The notes under the pieces: generated by a model
Databases searched by the model: none
Seen by the model: the letters and a program-made list of their open reading frames with translations, nothing else
What the model was told of the DNA's origin: nothing
Shown here: piece after piece, positions 30,356-38,256 of the stretch
How the letters are laid out: every line of letters starts with the position of its first letter
Numbering within the stretch: position 1 is the first letter of the stretch
From: Alphaproteobacteria bacterium
GTDB taxonomy: Bacteria > Pseudomonadota > Alphaproteobacteria > Caulobacterales > Hyphomonadaceae
Length of the DNA: 64,000 bases
Direction: 5' to 3'
Assembly (NCBI GenBank): GCA_018222605.1
Contig: JAAEZZ010000006.1
Location: 239,263-303,262 of the forward strand
Position numbers and translations under genes: made by a program

Positions 30356-31384
30356 ATGACCCTTGGCCCGACAACTCAGCCTCAAGGCAGCTGGCATTGG
30401 TTCGCGCCAACGCGGCGTTTGGTTATTGAGGCGGGCAATGGCAGTGCATTGTCGGAATTGGCTGGGGACTGGACGCTGGATGCCATCGAACAGATGTTTG
30501 AAGGCCTGAGCCGAGGGCGTCTGGCGCAAGCCTTTTCGGATAATGAAGGCCCGGTCAGATGCGCGCTGCGCCTGTCTCGTGGTGAGGATATTCATCTTGT
30601 TGGGGCGTTTATTGGCGATGCCGAGGCGCATGGCCTGCTGCTCAGCGGCTCTGAGTTTTCGGACATGGATCCGTCGGACCTGAAACCTGGCCCGGATTTG
30701 CATCCTGTCTTCCAGCCCATTGTCTCGCTTGCCAATGGCCGCATCGCCGGGTTTGAGGCCTTGGCGCGCTGGGATGATGGTGACGTGAAAGCGCCCCCAA
30801 GTCGGTACGAGGATGAGGCGCTTGCCTCCAACATGCTGATCCGCTCGGCGGAGACATTGTCAAAGTTGCGCGAAGCCTCCGGGCGCGATGATCTGTTCAT
30901 GCATGTGAATTTGACGGCGCGGGATCTGGCGAGAAATGCCCTGCCTGCACTTGTTGAGGCATTGATGAATGGCTACGGCCTGCCTGAGCGCGCCATCCGG
31001 ATCGAGTTGACGGAGCAAGCGGCGCTGCGTGATGAGAATCATGCGCTGGCCGCTGTCATGGCATTAAAGGCCGTGGGGGCGGGGCTGGTACTGGATGATT
31101 TTGGAACCGGACACTCATCTTTCGCCTGGCTGGCGGATTTTCCGGCGGATAGTCTGAAAGTGGATCATGGCCTGACGAGACGTTTGGGCCAGTACAGGAC
31201 TGACACAATCCTTGGGGCTATTACTCTACTGGCCAGCCGGCTGGGTATGACGACGACCGCAGAGGGCGTCGAGAACAAGGAAGATGCAGCCCGCCTGCGC
31301 AGCCTTGGTTTTGACTATGCGCAAGGATTTGCGTTCGCGCGGCCAATGGATGAAGAAGCTGCCCTGAAGTTTCTGCTGGGCTGA
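30356..31384 (+). CDS. EAL-domain cyclic-di-GMP phosphodiesterase
   Basis: A 342-residue cytoplasmic protein with about 110 N-terminal residues of unrecognised sensor-like sequence, then a full EAL domain. Catalytic features are present: EALAR at 134-138, the Asn in HVNLTA, the Glu in IELTE, the DDFGTGHSS loop, the Lys in LKVD, AEGVEN and QGFAFARP. It therefore looks active in breaking down c-di-GMP, which controls motility, adhesion and stalk or surface growth. No GGDEF domain or membrane segment. I chose the ATG at 30356, just after the GNAT stop. Confidence 0.88.
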   Translation: MTLGPTTQPQGSWHWFAPTRRLVIEAGNGSALSELAGDWTLDAIEQMFEGLSRGRLAQAFSDNEGPVRCALRLSRGEDIHLVGAFIGDAEAHGLLLSGSEFSDMDPSDLKPGPDLHPVFQPIVSLANGRIAGFEALARWDDGDVKAPPSRYEDEALASNMLIRSAETLSKLREASGRDDLFMHVNLTARDLARNALPALVEALMNGYGLPERAIRIELTEQAALRDENHALAAVMALKAVGAGLVLDDFGTGHSSFAWLADFPADSLKVDHGLTRRLGQYRTDTILGAITLLASRLGMTTTAEGVENKEDAARLRSLGFDYAQGFAFARPMDEEAALKFLLG

Positions 31385-31945
31385 TCAGGCGCGTCCGGGA
31401 TCGACCTGCAGGCGCCCGCTATCCACGCCCAGACTGCTCATGGCCTTGTGCCATTTCTCTTCATGGGCCTCTCCAAACACCAGTTCAGGGTCCGGATCGG
31501 CAACGAGCCAGGCATTCTCTGCCAATTCATACTCCAATTGTCCTGCGCCCCAGCCTGAATAGCCAAGAGCGAGTACAGAGCGGCGCGGTGCTGCCTCCGA
31601 GGCAATGGCGTGCAGGATGTCGCGTGTCGCGGTCATGCAGAGATCTTCGTTGACCTCCAGCGTTGCACCCTCGCTCATCACATCTTCGGTATGAAGCACG
31701 AAGCCGCGATCACTGCTGACCGGGCCACCATCCAGCACGTAGGAATCGGATATGTCGATCTCGAGAGGTACCTCCAGCTGCTCAAGAAGCTGTGGCAGCT
31801 TCAGGCCAACCATTGGTTTGTTGAGCACGATGCCCATCGCGAATTCAGGGGAGTGGGCGCATAGCAGGATGACTGACCGGGCAAATCTCGGATCCCCGAT
31901 GCCTGGCAAGGCAATCAATACTTTTCCTGTCAGGTCAGCATCCAT
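31385..31945 (-). CDS. YqgE/AlgH family protein (DUF179)
   Basis: A 186-residue protein of the YqgE/AlgH family, whose molecular role is unresolved. It has the family start DLTGKVLIALPGIGDPRFARSVILLCAHS, GIVLNKP, LDGGPVSSDRGFVLH and GYSGWGAGQLEYELAENAW. The ATG at 31945 gives the normal length. An earlier ATG at 31987 is possible and would overlap the divergent region of the peroxiredoxin gene. Convergent with the EAL gene, with adjacent stops. Confidence 0.92.
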   Translation of the reverse strand: MDADLTGKVLIALPGIGDPRFARSVILLCAHSPEFAMGIVLNKPMVGLKLPQLLEQLEVPLEIDISDSYVLDGGPVSSDRGFVLHTEDVMSEGATLEVNEDLCMTATRDILHAIASEAAPRRSVLALGYSGWGAGQLEYELAENAWLVADPDPELVFGEAHEEKWHKAMSSLGVDSGRLQVDPGRA

Positions 31946-32068
31946 ACGTCCGTATACCTTTAAGCCACGATGCTGAGGCAAATGCATGCCCTTGGCAAGG
32001 GATGGCGCGCTTGTCGCATGAGGGTGGAAGACCTATCTGAACTGCACGATGATCAAGGAGAGAAAGAT

Positions 32069-32551
32069 ATGAGCATCAAGGTCGGCGACAAGCTTCCCGA
32101 GGCTACCTTCATGGAAATGACGGCAGATGGCCCGCAACCCCGCACAACTGCGGATGTGTTCGGCGGCAAGACCGTTGCCCTGTTTGCTGTTCCGGGCGCC
32201 TACACGCCGACCTGTTCGGCACGTCACCTGCCAGGCTTTGTCGACAAGGCCGGTGACCTGAAAGCCAAAGGTGTGGACGATATTGTCTGTACCTCGGTCA
32301 ACGATGTGTTCGTCATGGGCGCATGGGGCAAGGATGCCGGCGCAAATGAAAGCGTGCGCATGCTGGCTGATGGCAATGGCGCCTTCGCAAAGGCTGTTGG
32401 CCTGGAACTGGACGCGACCGGCTTCGGCATGGGCCAGCGCTCCCAGCGTTACTCCATGATCGTGAAAGATGGCGTGGTGTCTGAACTCAATGTCGAAGAC
32501 GGCGGTGAGTTCAAAGTGTCCAGCGCGGATTACATGCTGAACCAGCTCTAA
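32069..32551 (+). CDS. Prx5-type peroxiredoxin
   Basis: A 160-residue thiol peroxidase. The peroxidatic Cys is C49 in PGAYTPTCSARHLPGF, the hallmark of the Prx5 group (AhpC/TSA, redoxin). It reduces hydrogen peroxide and alkyl peroxides, probably with glutathione/glutaredoxin, which fits the presence of gshA. An AAGGAG site lies 7-8 bases before the ATG. A longer reading from 31970 has no such support. Ends in an intrinsic terminator. Confidence 0.93.
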   Translation: MSIKVGDKLPEATFMEMTADGPQPRTTADVFGGKTVALFAVPGAYTPTCSARHLPGFVDKAGDLKAKGVDDIVCTSVNDVFVMGAWGKDAGANESVRMLADGNGAFAKAVGLELDATGFGMGQRSQRYSMIVKDGVVSELNVEDGGEFKVSSADYMLNQL

Positions 32552-32586
32552 TTCCCGCGAGCTTTTTCGAGCAAACTGAGACATAA

Positions 32587-32622
32587 AGGGTGCGTCTGGT
32601 GGGGCCGGGCGCACCTTTTTTT
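32587..32622 (+). terminator. Intrinsic terminator after the peroxiredoxin gene
   Basis: GGGTGCG pairs with CGCACC around a GC-rich loop, followed by seven T residues. It separates the peroxiredoxin gene from the SPFH/NfeD operon. Confidence 0.85.
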
Positions 32623-32693
32623 CGTCCAAAATTTATTGAATAACGGAAAACTCTCCCCACCTTAAATACAGGTAATAATAAAGGAGAGGGACC

Positions 32694-33611
32694 GTGGACC
32701 CGATTTTTGCTGTCGTTATTCTGGTTGCTATTGTCGGTCTGATCGGCCTGACATCTGCCTTTAAGTTTGTGCCACAGGGCTACAACTACACGGTTGAGCG
32801 GTTCGGGCGATACACACGCACGCTCGGGCCGGGCATGTCCATCATCACCCCCTTCTTTGACCGGGTCGGCCGCAAGATGAACATGATGGAGACGGTCTTG
32901 GATGTCCCTCAGCAGGAGGTGATCACCAAGGACAACGCCATGGTTTCCTGCGATGCCGTTGTCTTCATCCAGGTCGTGGATGCCGTGTCTGCGGCATATG
33001 AGGTCAACAATCTGCATCACGCCATTACCAATCTGGCACTGACGAACATCCGTACGGTTGTTGGCTCAATGGATCTGGACGAAGTACTGTCGAATCGCGA
33101 CGATATCAATGCGCGCCTCCTGACCGTTATTGATGCGGCGACCAATCCATGGGGCGTAAAGGTCACCCGCATAGAGATCGCAGACCTCAGCCCACCCGCT
33201 GACATTACAGAAGCCATGGCCCGCCAGATGAAGGCAGAGCGCCTGAAACGTGCGGAAATCCTCACCGCAGAAGGTGACAAGCAGTCCGCCATTTTGAAGG
33301 CCGAGGGCCAGAAACAGGCGCAAATTCTGGAGGCCGAAGGCCGCCGGGAAGCAGCCTTCAGGGACGCTGAAGCGCGCGAGCGTGAGGCCGAGGCAGAAGC
33401 GAAGGCAACTGAAATGGTCAGTCAGGCCATCGCAGCCGGTGACGTGAACGCCATCAACTACTTCCTCGGCCAGGCCTATGTTCAGGCCTTTGAGAAGCTG
33501 GCGTCCTCCAACCAGCAGAAGACGGTCATCATTCCGGCGGAGTTCTCCAGCATCATTGGCACAATCGAAGGCATCAAGGGACTGACGGACGCCAAGAAGA
33601 AGGAGGACTGA
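32694..33611 (+). CDS. SPFH/stomatin-like membrane protein (QmcA-like)
   Basis: A 305-residue protein with one N-terminal membrane helix (about 3-22), an SPFH/prohibitin domain (25-200) containing VPQGYNYTVERFGRYTRTL and TKDNAMVSCDAVVFIQV, and a long Ala/Glu-rich coiled coil (about 200-260, repeats of the type AEGDKQ, AEGQKQ, AEGRRE). Such proteins form membrane rings or microdomains, often partnered by NfeD. The start is a GTG with GGAGAGGG upstream. It forms an operon with the NfeD gene 4 bases after it. Confidence 0.92.
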   Translation: MDPIFAVVILVAIVGLIGLTSAFKFVPQGYNYTVERFGRYTRTLGPGMSIITPFFDRVGRKMNMMETVLDVPQQEVITKDNAMVSCDAVVFIQVVDAVSAAYEVNNLHHAITNLALTNIRTVVGSMDLDEVLSNRDDINARLLTVIDAATNPWGVKVTRIEIADLSPPADITEAMARQMKAERLKRAEILTAEGDKQSAILKAEGQKQAQILEAEGRREAAFRDAEAREREAEAEAKATEMVSQAIAAGDVNAINYFLGQAYVQAFEKLASSNQQKTVIIPAEFSSIIGTIEGIKGLTDAKKKED

Positions 33612-33614
33612 CGC

Positions 33615-34085
33615 ATGGAACAGATTTTCACGGAGCTGACATTCTGGCACTGGCTGGCGATTGGTCTGCTGCTGTTCGGTATCGAGATGATGACCGGTAC
33701 ATTCGACCTGCTGATGGTCTCCATCGCAGCCTGGCTGACGGCCGCCTTTGCCTATTTTGCACCGGACAGCCTGTCGACCTGGCAGGGCCAGCTTATCGTG
33801 TTCGGTGTAGCGGCTTTCGCGCTTGTCCTTCTGGGACGCACAGTGCTGTCGGGCATGCGTAGCACGGGGGAAGAACACCCGACACTCAACAAGCGCATGG
33901 CCAGCCTCGTAGGCCAACGCGGCATCGCCACCACGGACTTTTCTGCGGCCGGTAGTGGCCGCATCAAGATCGGCGATACTGTCTGGGGGGCAGAGACATC
34001 AGACGGCTCCACCATCAGTGAAGGGGAAGCCGTTATCGTCGAGGGGGCGCGCATGAATACGGCCCTCGTTCGCAAGGCAGTTTAG
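33615..34085 (+). CDS. NfeD-family membrane protein
   Basis: A 156-residue partner of the SPFH protein. It has about three membrane segments in residues 10-85 and a C-terminal OB-fold-like NfeDC domain (about 95-150), with LVGQRGIATTDF, GRIKIGDTVW and GEAVIVEGARMNTALV. NfeD/stomatin pairs are thought to act in membrane organisation and quality control. It lacks the N-terminal serine-protease domain of long NfeD forms. Confidence 0.92.
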   Translation: MEQIFTELTFWHWLAIGLLLFGIEMMTGTFDLLMVSIAAWLTAAFAYFAPDSLSTWQGQLIVFGVAAFALVLLGRTVLSGMRSTGEEHPTLNKRMASLVGQRGIATTDFSAAGSGRIKIGDTVWGAETSDGSTISEGEAVIVEGARMNTALVRKAV

Positions 34086-34090
34086 GCGTA

Positions 34091-35602
34091 TCAGTGCGCG
34101 GCTTCGATAAAGTCGCGCACATCTTGGGACAGCTTCTCACCATCCTTTTCCTTCAGATACATCATGTGTCCCGCATCGTAGTAGTCGAACTGCACACGAT
34201 CCAGCACAACGCCATTCTTGTAGAGGGACATTTCTGCGCCAAAGAATGGCGTGGCCAGATCATACCAGCCCGAAGCCAGCAGAACCTTCAAATCAGGATT
34301 TTCCCTCATCCCTTTGCCAAGCCAAGGGGTGACGTTCACATAGGAAGGCCAGCCGCGATTATTCATGTCCCAGTTCCACTGAGACCCCGGCTCTCCAGTC
34401 AGAACCTTGTAAGGCCGTGTGAAATCAACTTTCAGCTCTCGCGTCAGATAGTCATTGATGGCAGCCACATAGGCGACATCCATTCCGTACCCTGATGGAT
34501 CGTTTTCCGGCATGTCGCTGGTGCCTTCGCTGTCGATGCCTTTGTAGCGTCCGTCGAAGCGCCCAACTGTGTAGCTTTCGCGGCGTAGCAACTCCTTGCG
34601 GAAGCGCGTCGGGTCAACACGCAGATTGGCCAGTTTTATCCATTCAGCCGAGACGCCAAGATAGGCGCTCATCTCATTGGCGATTTGAGTTTCCTCGGCA
34701 TCTGACAGGGTGGAGCCGCGGATCAGGGCAGGGGCCAAGGTCTCGATCGCGTAGGTGCGCGCGTCGGTGACGAAGGCGGCAAAGTCATCGTTCCATTTCG
34801 CCTTGTCCGCCTTGCCATGATACCAGGCAATGGCCGCTTCGGTCGGGAAGAAGGCGAGGTGAGCGGTATCGTTCCCCGGTGCGAAGCGCGCAGTCTGGAA
34901 GTCCAGGATCGCGGAGATTAGGATTACGCCGTTCAGGCCAGTGCCATTCCAGCCCCCTTGCAGCTTTTCCGTCAGGGCCGCAGCGCGTGTTGTGCCATAG
35001 CTTTCGCCGGCCAGAAATTTCGGGCTGTTCCAGCGACCATTTTCAGTCAGCCAGAGCCGGATGAACTCGGCAATGCTCTCTGCGTCTTCATTTACGCCGT
35101 AGAATTCCTTGCCTTCCGTGTCGCCCAGCGGACGGGAATAGCCGGTGCCAACGGGATCAATGAATACGAGGTCAGTGACATCGAGAAGGGAGTTCTGATT
35201 ATCCCGGATGGTATATGGCGGTGCGCCGACGCCTTTGGCATCCGATGGTGTGACGACCTGTTTCGGACCAAAAGCCCCCATGTGCAGCCAGAGTGACGCA
35301 GACCCTGGGCCGCCATTGAACACGAAGGTCACGGGCCGCTTGGTTGTATCGCTCAATCCATCGCGGACATAGGAGACGGAGAAGATGGAGGCTGTTGGCT
35401 CATCCTTCTCATCGCGCAGATAAGTCTCGCTGGCGACAGTCCTGTATTTGACCGTAGATCCGTTGAGGCGCAGGGAGTGCTCGGATGCGAAGACACTCGG
35501 CTCTGGTATTTCTTTAGCCTCTTTGCTGTCTTTTGGAGATTCTTGTGCGAATGCCTGACCGGAAGATACAACCAGGCAGAGAGCAAGTAACCAGCCACGC
35601 AT
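34091..35602 (-). CDS. Exported S10-family serine carboxypeptidase-like protein
   Basis: A 503-residue alpha/beta-hydrolase-fold peptidase with a signal peptide (MRGWLLALCLVVSSGQAFAQ). FNGGPGSASLWLHMGAFGP is the oxyanion region, S201 in AGESYG the nucleophile, the Asp is in SGWYDLATP and the His in DAGHMMY. It probably trims C-terminal residues of peptides in the periplasm. The ATG at 35602 has GAGGTG close upstream; a TTG four codons earlier overlaps that site. Convergent with the NfeD gene, with 5 bases between stops. Confidence 0.9.
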   Translation of the reverse strand: MRGWLLALCLVVSSGQAFAQESPKDSKEAKEIPEPSVFASEHSLRLNGSTVKYRTVASETYLRDEKDEPTASIFSVSYVRDGLSDTTKRPVTFVFNGGPGSASLWLHMGAFGPKQVVTPSDAKGVGAPPYTIRDNQNSLLDVTDLVFIDPVGTGYSRPLGDTEGKEFYGVNEDAESIAEFIRLWLTENGRWNSPKFLAGESYGTTRAAALTEKLQGGWNGTGLNGVILISAILDFQTARFAPGNDTAHLAFFPTEAAIAWYHGKADKAKWNDDFAAFVTDARTYAIETLAPALIRGSTLSDAEETQIANEMSAYLGVSAEWIKLANLRVDPTRFRKELLRRESYTVGRFDGRYKGIDSEGTSDMPENDPSGYGMDVAYVAAINDYLTRELKVDFTRPYKVLTGEPGSQWNWDMNNRGWPSYVNVTPWLGKGMRENPDLKVLLASGWYDLATPFFGAEMSLYKNGVVLDRVQFDYYDAGHMMYLKEKDGEKLSQDVRDFIEAAH

Positions 35603-35695
35603 GAGACACCTCAAACTTGTTTGTGTTTGAGGCGGACCCTAGCCAGCCCGTGTACCGCTAGCAAGTGTGACAGTGGGCAAGTGTTTGTTCTGAGT

Positions 35696-35725
35696 GGAAA
35701 AACAGCGGCCTCCGAAGAAGCCGCT
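35696..35725 (-). terminator. Intrinsic terminator after the bactofilin gene
   Basis: On the minus strand AGCGGC-loop-GCCGCT is followed by GTTTTTCC. It ends the M23 peptidase-bactofilin operon, whose last stop is about 27 bases away. Confidence 0.75.
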
Positions 35726-35751
35726 GCCGGTATTCCAGATTTAGGAATGAA

Positions 35752-36279
35752 TTAGGAAGCGTTGGGCGAAATACCGAAGTTTGCGTTGGCAGCCGGCGGT
35801 GTAACGCTGGCAGACGGTTTGCTTTCGGCGGCGGCGCGAGGCGCGGTGTCCTTCAGCGGATCTTCAGCGTGCTTCACCTGGCCTTCGAACACAGCATTGG
35901 ACTGGATCTGCAGGGAAGAGTGAACGATGTCGCCTTTGACATGTGCGCCAGTTTCCAGCTCAACCTTGCGAGCGCGAATGGAGCCCTTGATGCGGCCTTT
36001 AACCTTGACAACTTCGGCTTTCACTTCGCCGGTAATGTGGCCGCTGGCTCCGATGGTGATGTCGGTTGCGGTAACGTCGCCATCGACAACGCCGTCAATC
36101 TGAAGCGCGCCTTCAGAGCTTACAGAGCCATTGATCTTCATGTCGGCGCAAATGATGGATGCTGCACGAGCTGCGGGTTTGGAGGAAGCTCCACGGATGG
36201 CATCCTGCGCGGGAGCAGCTTTCATGGGTTCGGCCTGCGGTGGGGTCGAGGCTGAGGATTTATTGCTTTTGGTGAACAT
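35752..36279 (-). CDS. bacA: Bactofilin (polymer-forming cytoskeletal protein)
   Basis: A 175-residue protein with the central bactofilin beta-helix domain (about 45-135) flanked by disordered Ala-, Pro- and Ser-rich ends. The repeated short strands with Gly and Val (for example LQIDGVVDGDV, GHITGEVKAEVVKVKGRIKG) are typical. Bactofilins self-assemble into membrane-bound polymers that position cell-wall enzymes. Its start lies inside the end of the M23 peptidase gene (20-base overlap), the same pairing as bacA with lmdC in Hyphomonas neptunium, where it is needed for stalk growth. Confidence 0.9.
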   Translation of the reverse strand: MFTKSNKSSASTPPQAEPMKAAPAQDAIRGASSKPAARAASIICADMKINGSVSSEGALQIDGVVDGDVTATDITIGASGHITGEVKAEVVKVKGRIKGSIRARKVELETGAHVKGDIVHSSLQIQSNAVFEGQVKHAEDPLKDTAPRAAAESKPSASVTPPAANANFGISPNAS

Positions 36280-37486
36280 GACGGCCTGCTTTCAAGAATT
36301 TAATAGGATCATATGGTTTGCCGTTGAACCACACTTCGAAATGAAGGTGGTCGCCGGTGCTTCGCCCAGTCGTGCCCATCTTCCCCACGAGGTCACCGAC
36401 ATTGACGATGTCCCCTTTTTTTACCGTAATAGAACGCAAGTGGCCATAGCGGGACTTGAATCCATGCCCATGGTCGATTTCCACCAGACGCCCGTACCCT
36501 GAGCGTGCCCCAGCATAGCTCACAACACCCGGCCCGGAAGCCACGATGGGTGCGTTACGGTAAGCTGCCAGATCAAGGCCATTATGCCAGCCGGGACGCT
36601 TTGTAAAAGGATCGACCCGGACGCCATAATCACTGGTCAGACGGTATGGCACACCGACTGGCCGATTGACTGGCAGACTTTCAAGAATTTGCTCATAATA
36701 CTGCATTTCAGCGACACGCGCCTGTGTTTCGGCAAGTCGCTGATAGAAGGCGGCGCTCTGATCGGACACACCGTTCGCGCCAGAAGTCAGGTTGGCCATG
36801 GAAACAAGCGGACCGCCCATTTCCGTGCCGGAGAGAATGCGATCGCTGCCAACAGAGGTCAGCTGGATGACACTGCGGGCACGCTCGGCGCGCTCAATGG
36901 CCAGTTCCTCAGCTTCGTTGAGCATGCGCTCCTGATTGTATTTCAGGTTGCGGACGCTGACGCGGGTACCGCTTGTGTCCAGCGATGCGGTCATGCGGAA
37001 ACTGTCGCGAGACTGGCGTGTGTCAGCCTCTTCGATAGACGCCTGGACGAGCAGGTTTGCGCCATCACCCTTCAGGGCGGAGACTTCAAGATCTTCTTCG
37101 CCCTTGAGCTGTTCGAACAGCTCTTCCAAGGCCTTCTGGCGATCTTCCCATTCTGCTGTTTCCTTCTGGAAGGCGTCAGTGCGCTCTTCAAGTAGGGACC
37201 GCGACAGCGCATCCTTGGCGCGCAGTTCCTGCACCCAGCGCTCATACTTGGCCAGTTCGCGATCATCGGGATTGCCTGTCAGCGCACCGGACGATCCGCC
37301 CAGAGCAAAAGAACCTGTCAGGAAGATTGTCCACCCGGCAACGGCCGTCGCACCCAGTGCAAAAATGGCCTGCTGCCAAGGAGAAATGGAAATGTAACGG
37401 ACTGTGCCGCCACTACGATGATATATTTGCCGTTCCGGAAATGCGCGATCGAACGTCGCTTTGAGGTTCGCACTCCATTTCGCCAT
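36260..37486 (-). CDS. lmdC: Membrane-anchored M23 peptidase, LmdC-like
   Basis: A 408-residue LytM-type peptidoglycan endopeptidase. A short cytoplasmic tail (1-37) precedes one membrane helix (about 38-60), a coiled coil (about 78-135) and the C-terminal M23 domain. Zinc ligands H301, D305 and H382 (HNGLD and HLHFEV) and the catalytic His in YGHL (H349) are present, so it should be active. The overlap with the bactofilin gene suggests coupled expression and physical interaction through the N-terminal tail, as reported for LmdC and BacA. The symbol is given by analogy of domain order and gene pairing. Confidence 0.87.
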   Translation of the reverse strand: MAKWSANLKATFDRAFPERQIYHRSGGTVRYISISPWQQAIFALGATAVAGWTIFLTGSFALGGSSGALTGNPDDRELAKYERWVQELRAKDALSRSLLEERTDAFQKETAEWEDRQKALEELFEQLKGEEDLEVSALKGDGANLLVQASIEEADTRQSRDSFRMTASLDTSGTRVSVRNLKYNQERMLNEAEELAIERAERARSVIQLTSVGSDRILSGTEMGGPLVSMANLTSGANGVSDQSAAFYQRLAETQARVAEMQYYEQILESLPVNRPVGVPYRLTSDYGVRVDPFTKRPGWHNGLDLAAYRNAPIVASGPGVVSYAGARSGYGRLVEIDHGHGFKSRYGHLRSITVKKGDIVNVGDLVGKMGTTGRSTGDHLHFEVWFNGKPYDPIKFLKAGRHVHQKQ

Positions 37487-37692
37487 TCACGCCACCCGTC
37501 GACTGGAATCACACCGCCTACTGCAACAGTCTTTACAGCAAGTTCCCAAACCCGTTGCTAATATACATACCTTAATCACTTCGAGACGAAACCCCCAAGG
37601 AGCATAATTTGTGCTAATTTTCGCCTCATAGGGTAAACCTCCCATTAATATTAAATTATTTCGCCTTAGACCTTATATTCAATAGAAATTGA
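37487..37692. promoter_or_regulatory. A+T-rich upstream region of the lmdC-bacA operon
   Basis: This 206-base gap is much richer in A and T than its surroundings and must carry the promoter for the minus-strand peptidase-bactofilin operon. TTAATATTAA at 37645-37654 is a perfect palindrome. TTAA-containing sites can be bound by CtrA-type regulators in this group, but the spaced TTAA-N7-TTAA form is not evident here. No RNA gene was recognised. Confidence 0.4.
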
Positions 37693-38157
37693 TTAGTCCG
37701 GTATGGAGCTTAAAACGTCCTCTGCGTGCCCTTTCACGCGGACTTTTTTCCAAACTTTAATGATTGTTCCCTTCGGATCTATCAGGAAGGTTTCGCGAGC
37801 GATTCCCATATACGTCCGTCCGTACAATTTCTTCTCGACCCAAGTGCCATAGGCTTCGGTCACGACACCCGTCTCGTCGCTGGCCAAGATGACCTTGAGC
37901 TCGTGCTTCCCAGCAAAATTTTCATGCTTTTTGAGGCTATCACGAGAGACGCCTACAATTTTTGCACCCTTTGCCTCAAATGCGTCTGCGAGGGCAGTGA
38001 AGTCTTTCGCTTCATTGGTGCAGCCCGGGGTATTGTCCTTCGGGTAGAAGTACAGGACCAGATAATTGCCTTTGAAATCCCTCAGCTTCACTGGGCCTGA
38101 TGTGGACGGCATGGAGAAGTCGGGAGCCTTATCGCCTGCCTCAAGTGTGTCTGCCAT
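37693..38157 (-). CDS. bcp: Thioredoxin-dependent peroxiredoxin, Bcp/PrxQ family
   Basis: A 154-residue cytoplasmic peroxidase. The peroxidatic Cys is C46 in PGCTNEAKDF. The nearby resolving Cys found five residues later in E. coli Bcp is replaced by Lys, so it must work as a 1-Cys type or resolve through another thiol such as glutathione. The ATG at 38157 is followed by the usual family N-terminus, GDKAPDFSMPS. Divergent from the AsmA-like gene across about 100 bases. Confidence 0.92.
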   Translation of the reverse strand: MADTLEAGDKAPDFSMPSTSGPVKLRDFKGNYLVLYFYPKDNTPGCTNEAKDFTALADAFEAKGAKIVGVSRDSLKKHENFAGKHELKVILASDETGVVTEAYGTWVEKKLYGRTYMGIARETFLIDPKGTIIKVWKKVRVKGHAEDVLSSIPD

Positions 38158-38256
38158 GTATTCCTCCTATGGTACGCTCAGATTCAGTTGCATATATCGC
38201 TAGTAAGCCGTTGTTCGTGGTTCAAGTAACCTCCCTCACCAAACCGGAGCCTGCAT

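Noticed and set aside
33241..33420. Repeated AEG-x-x-Q segments in the SPFH gene, considered as a DNA repeat
   Set aside because: They are the normal heptad-like coiled-coil repeats of stomatin-like proteins, not a separate repeat element.
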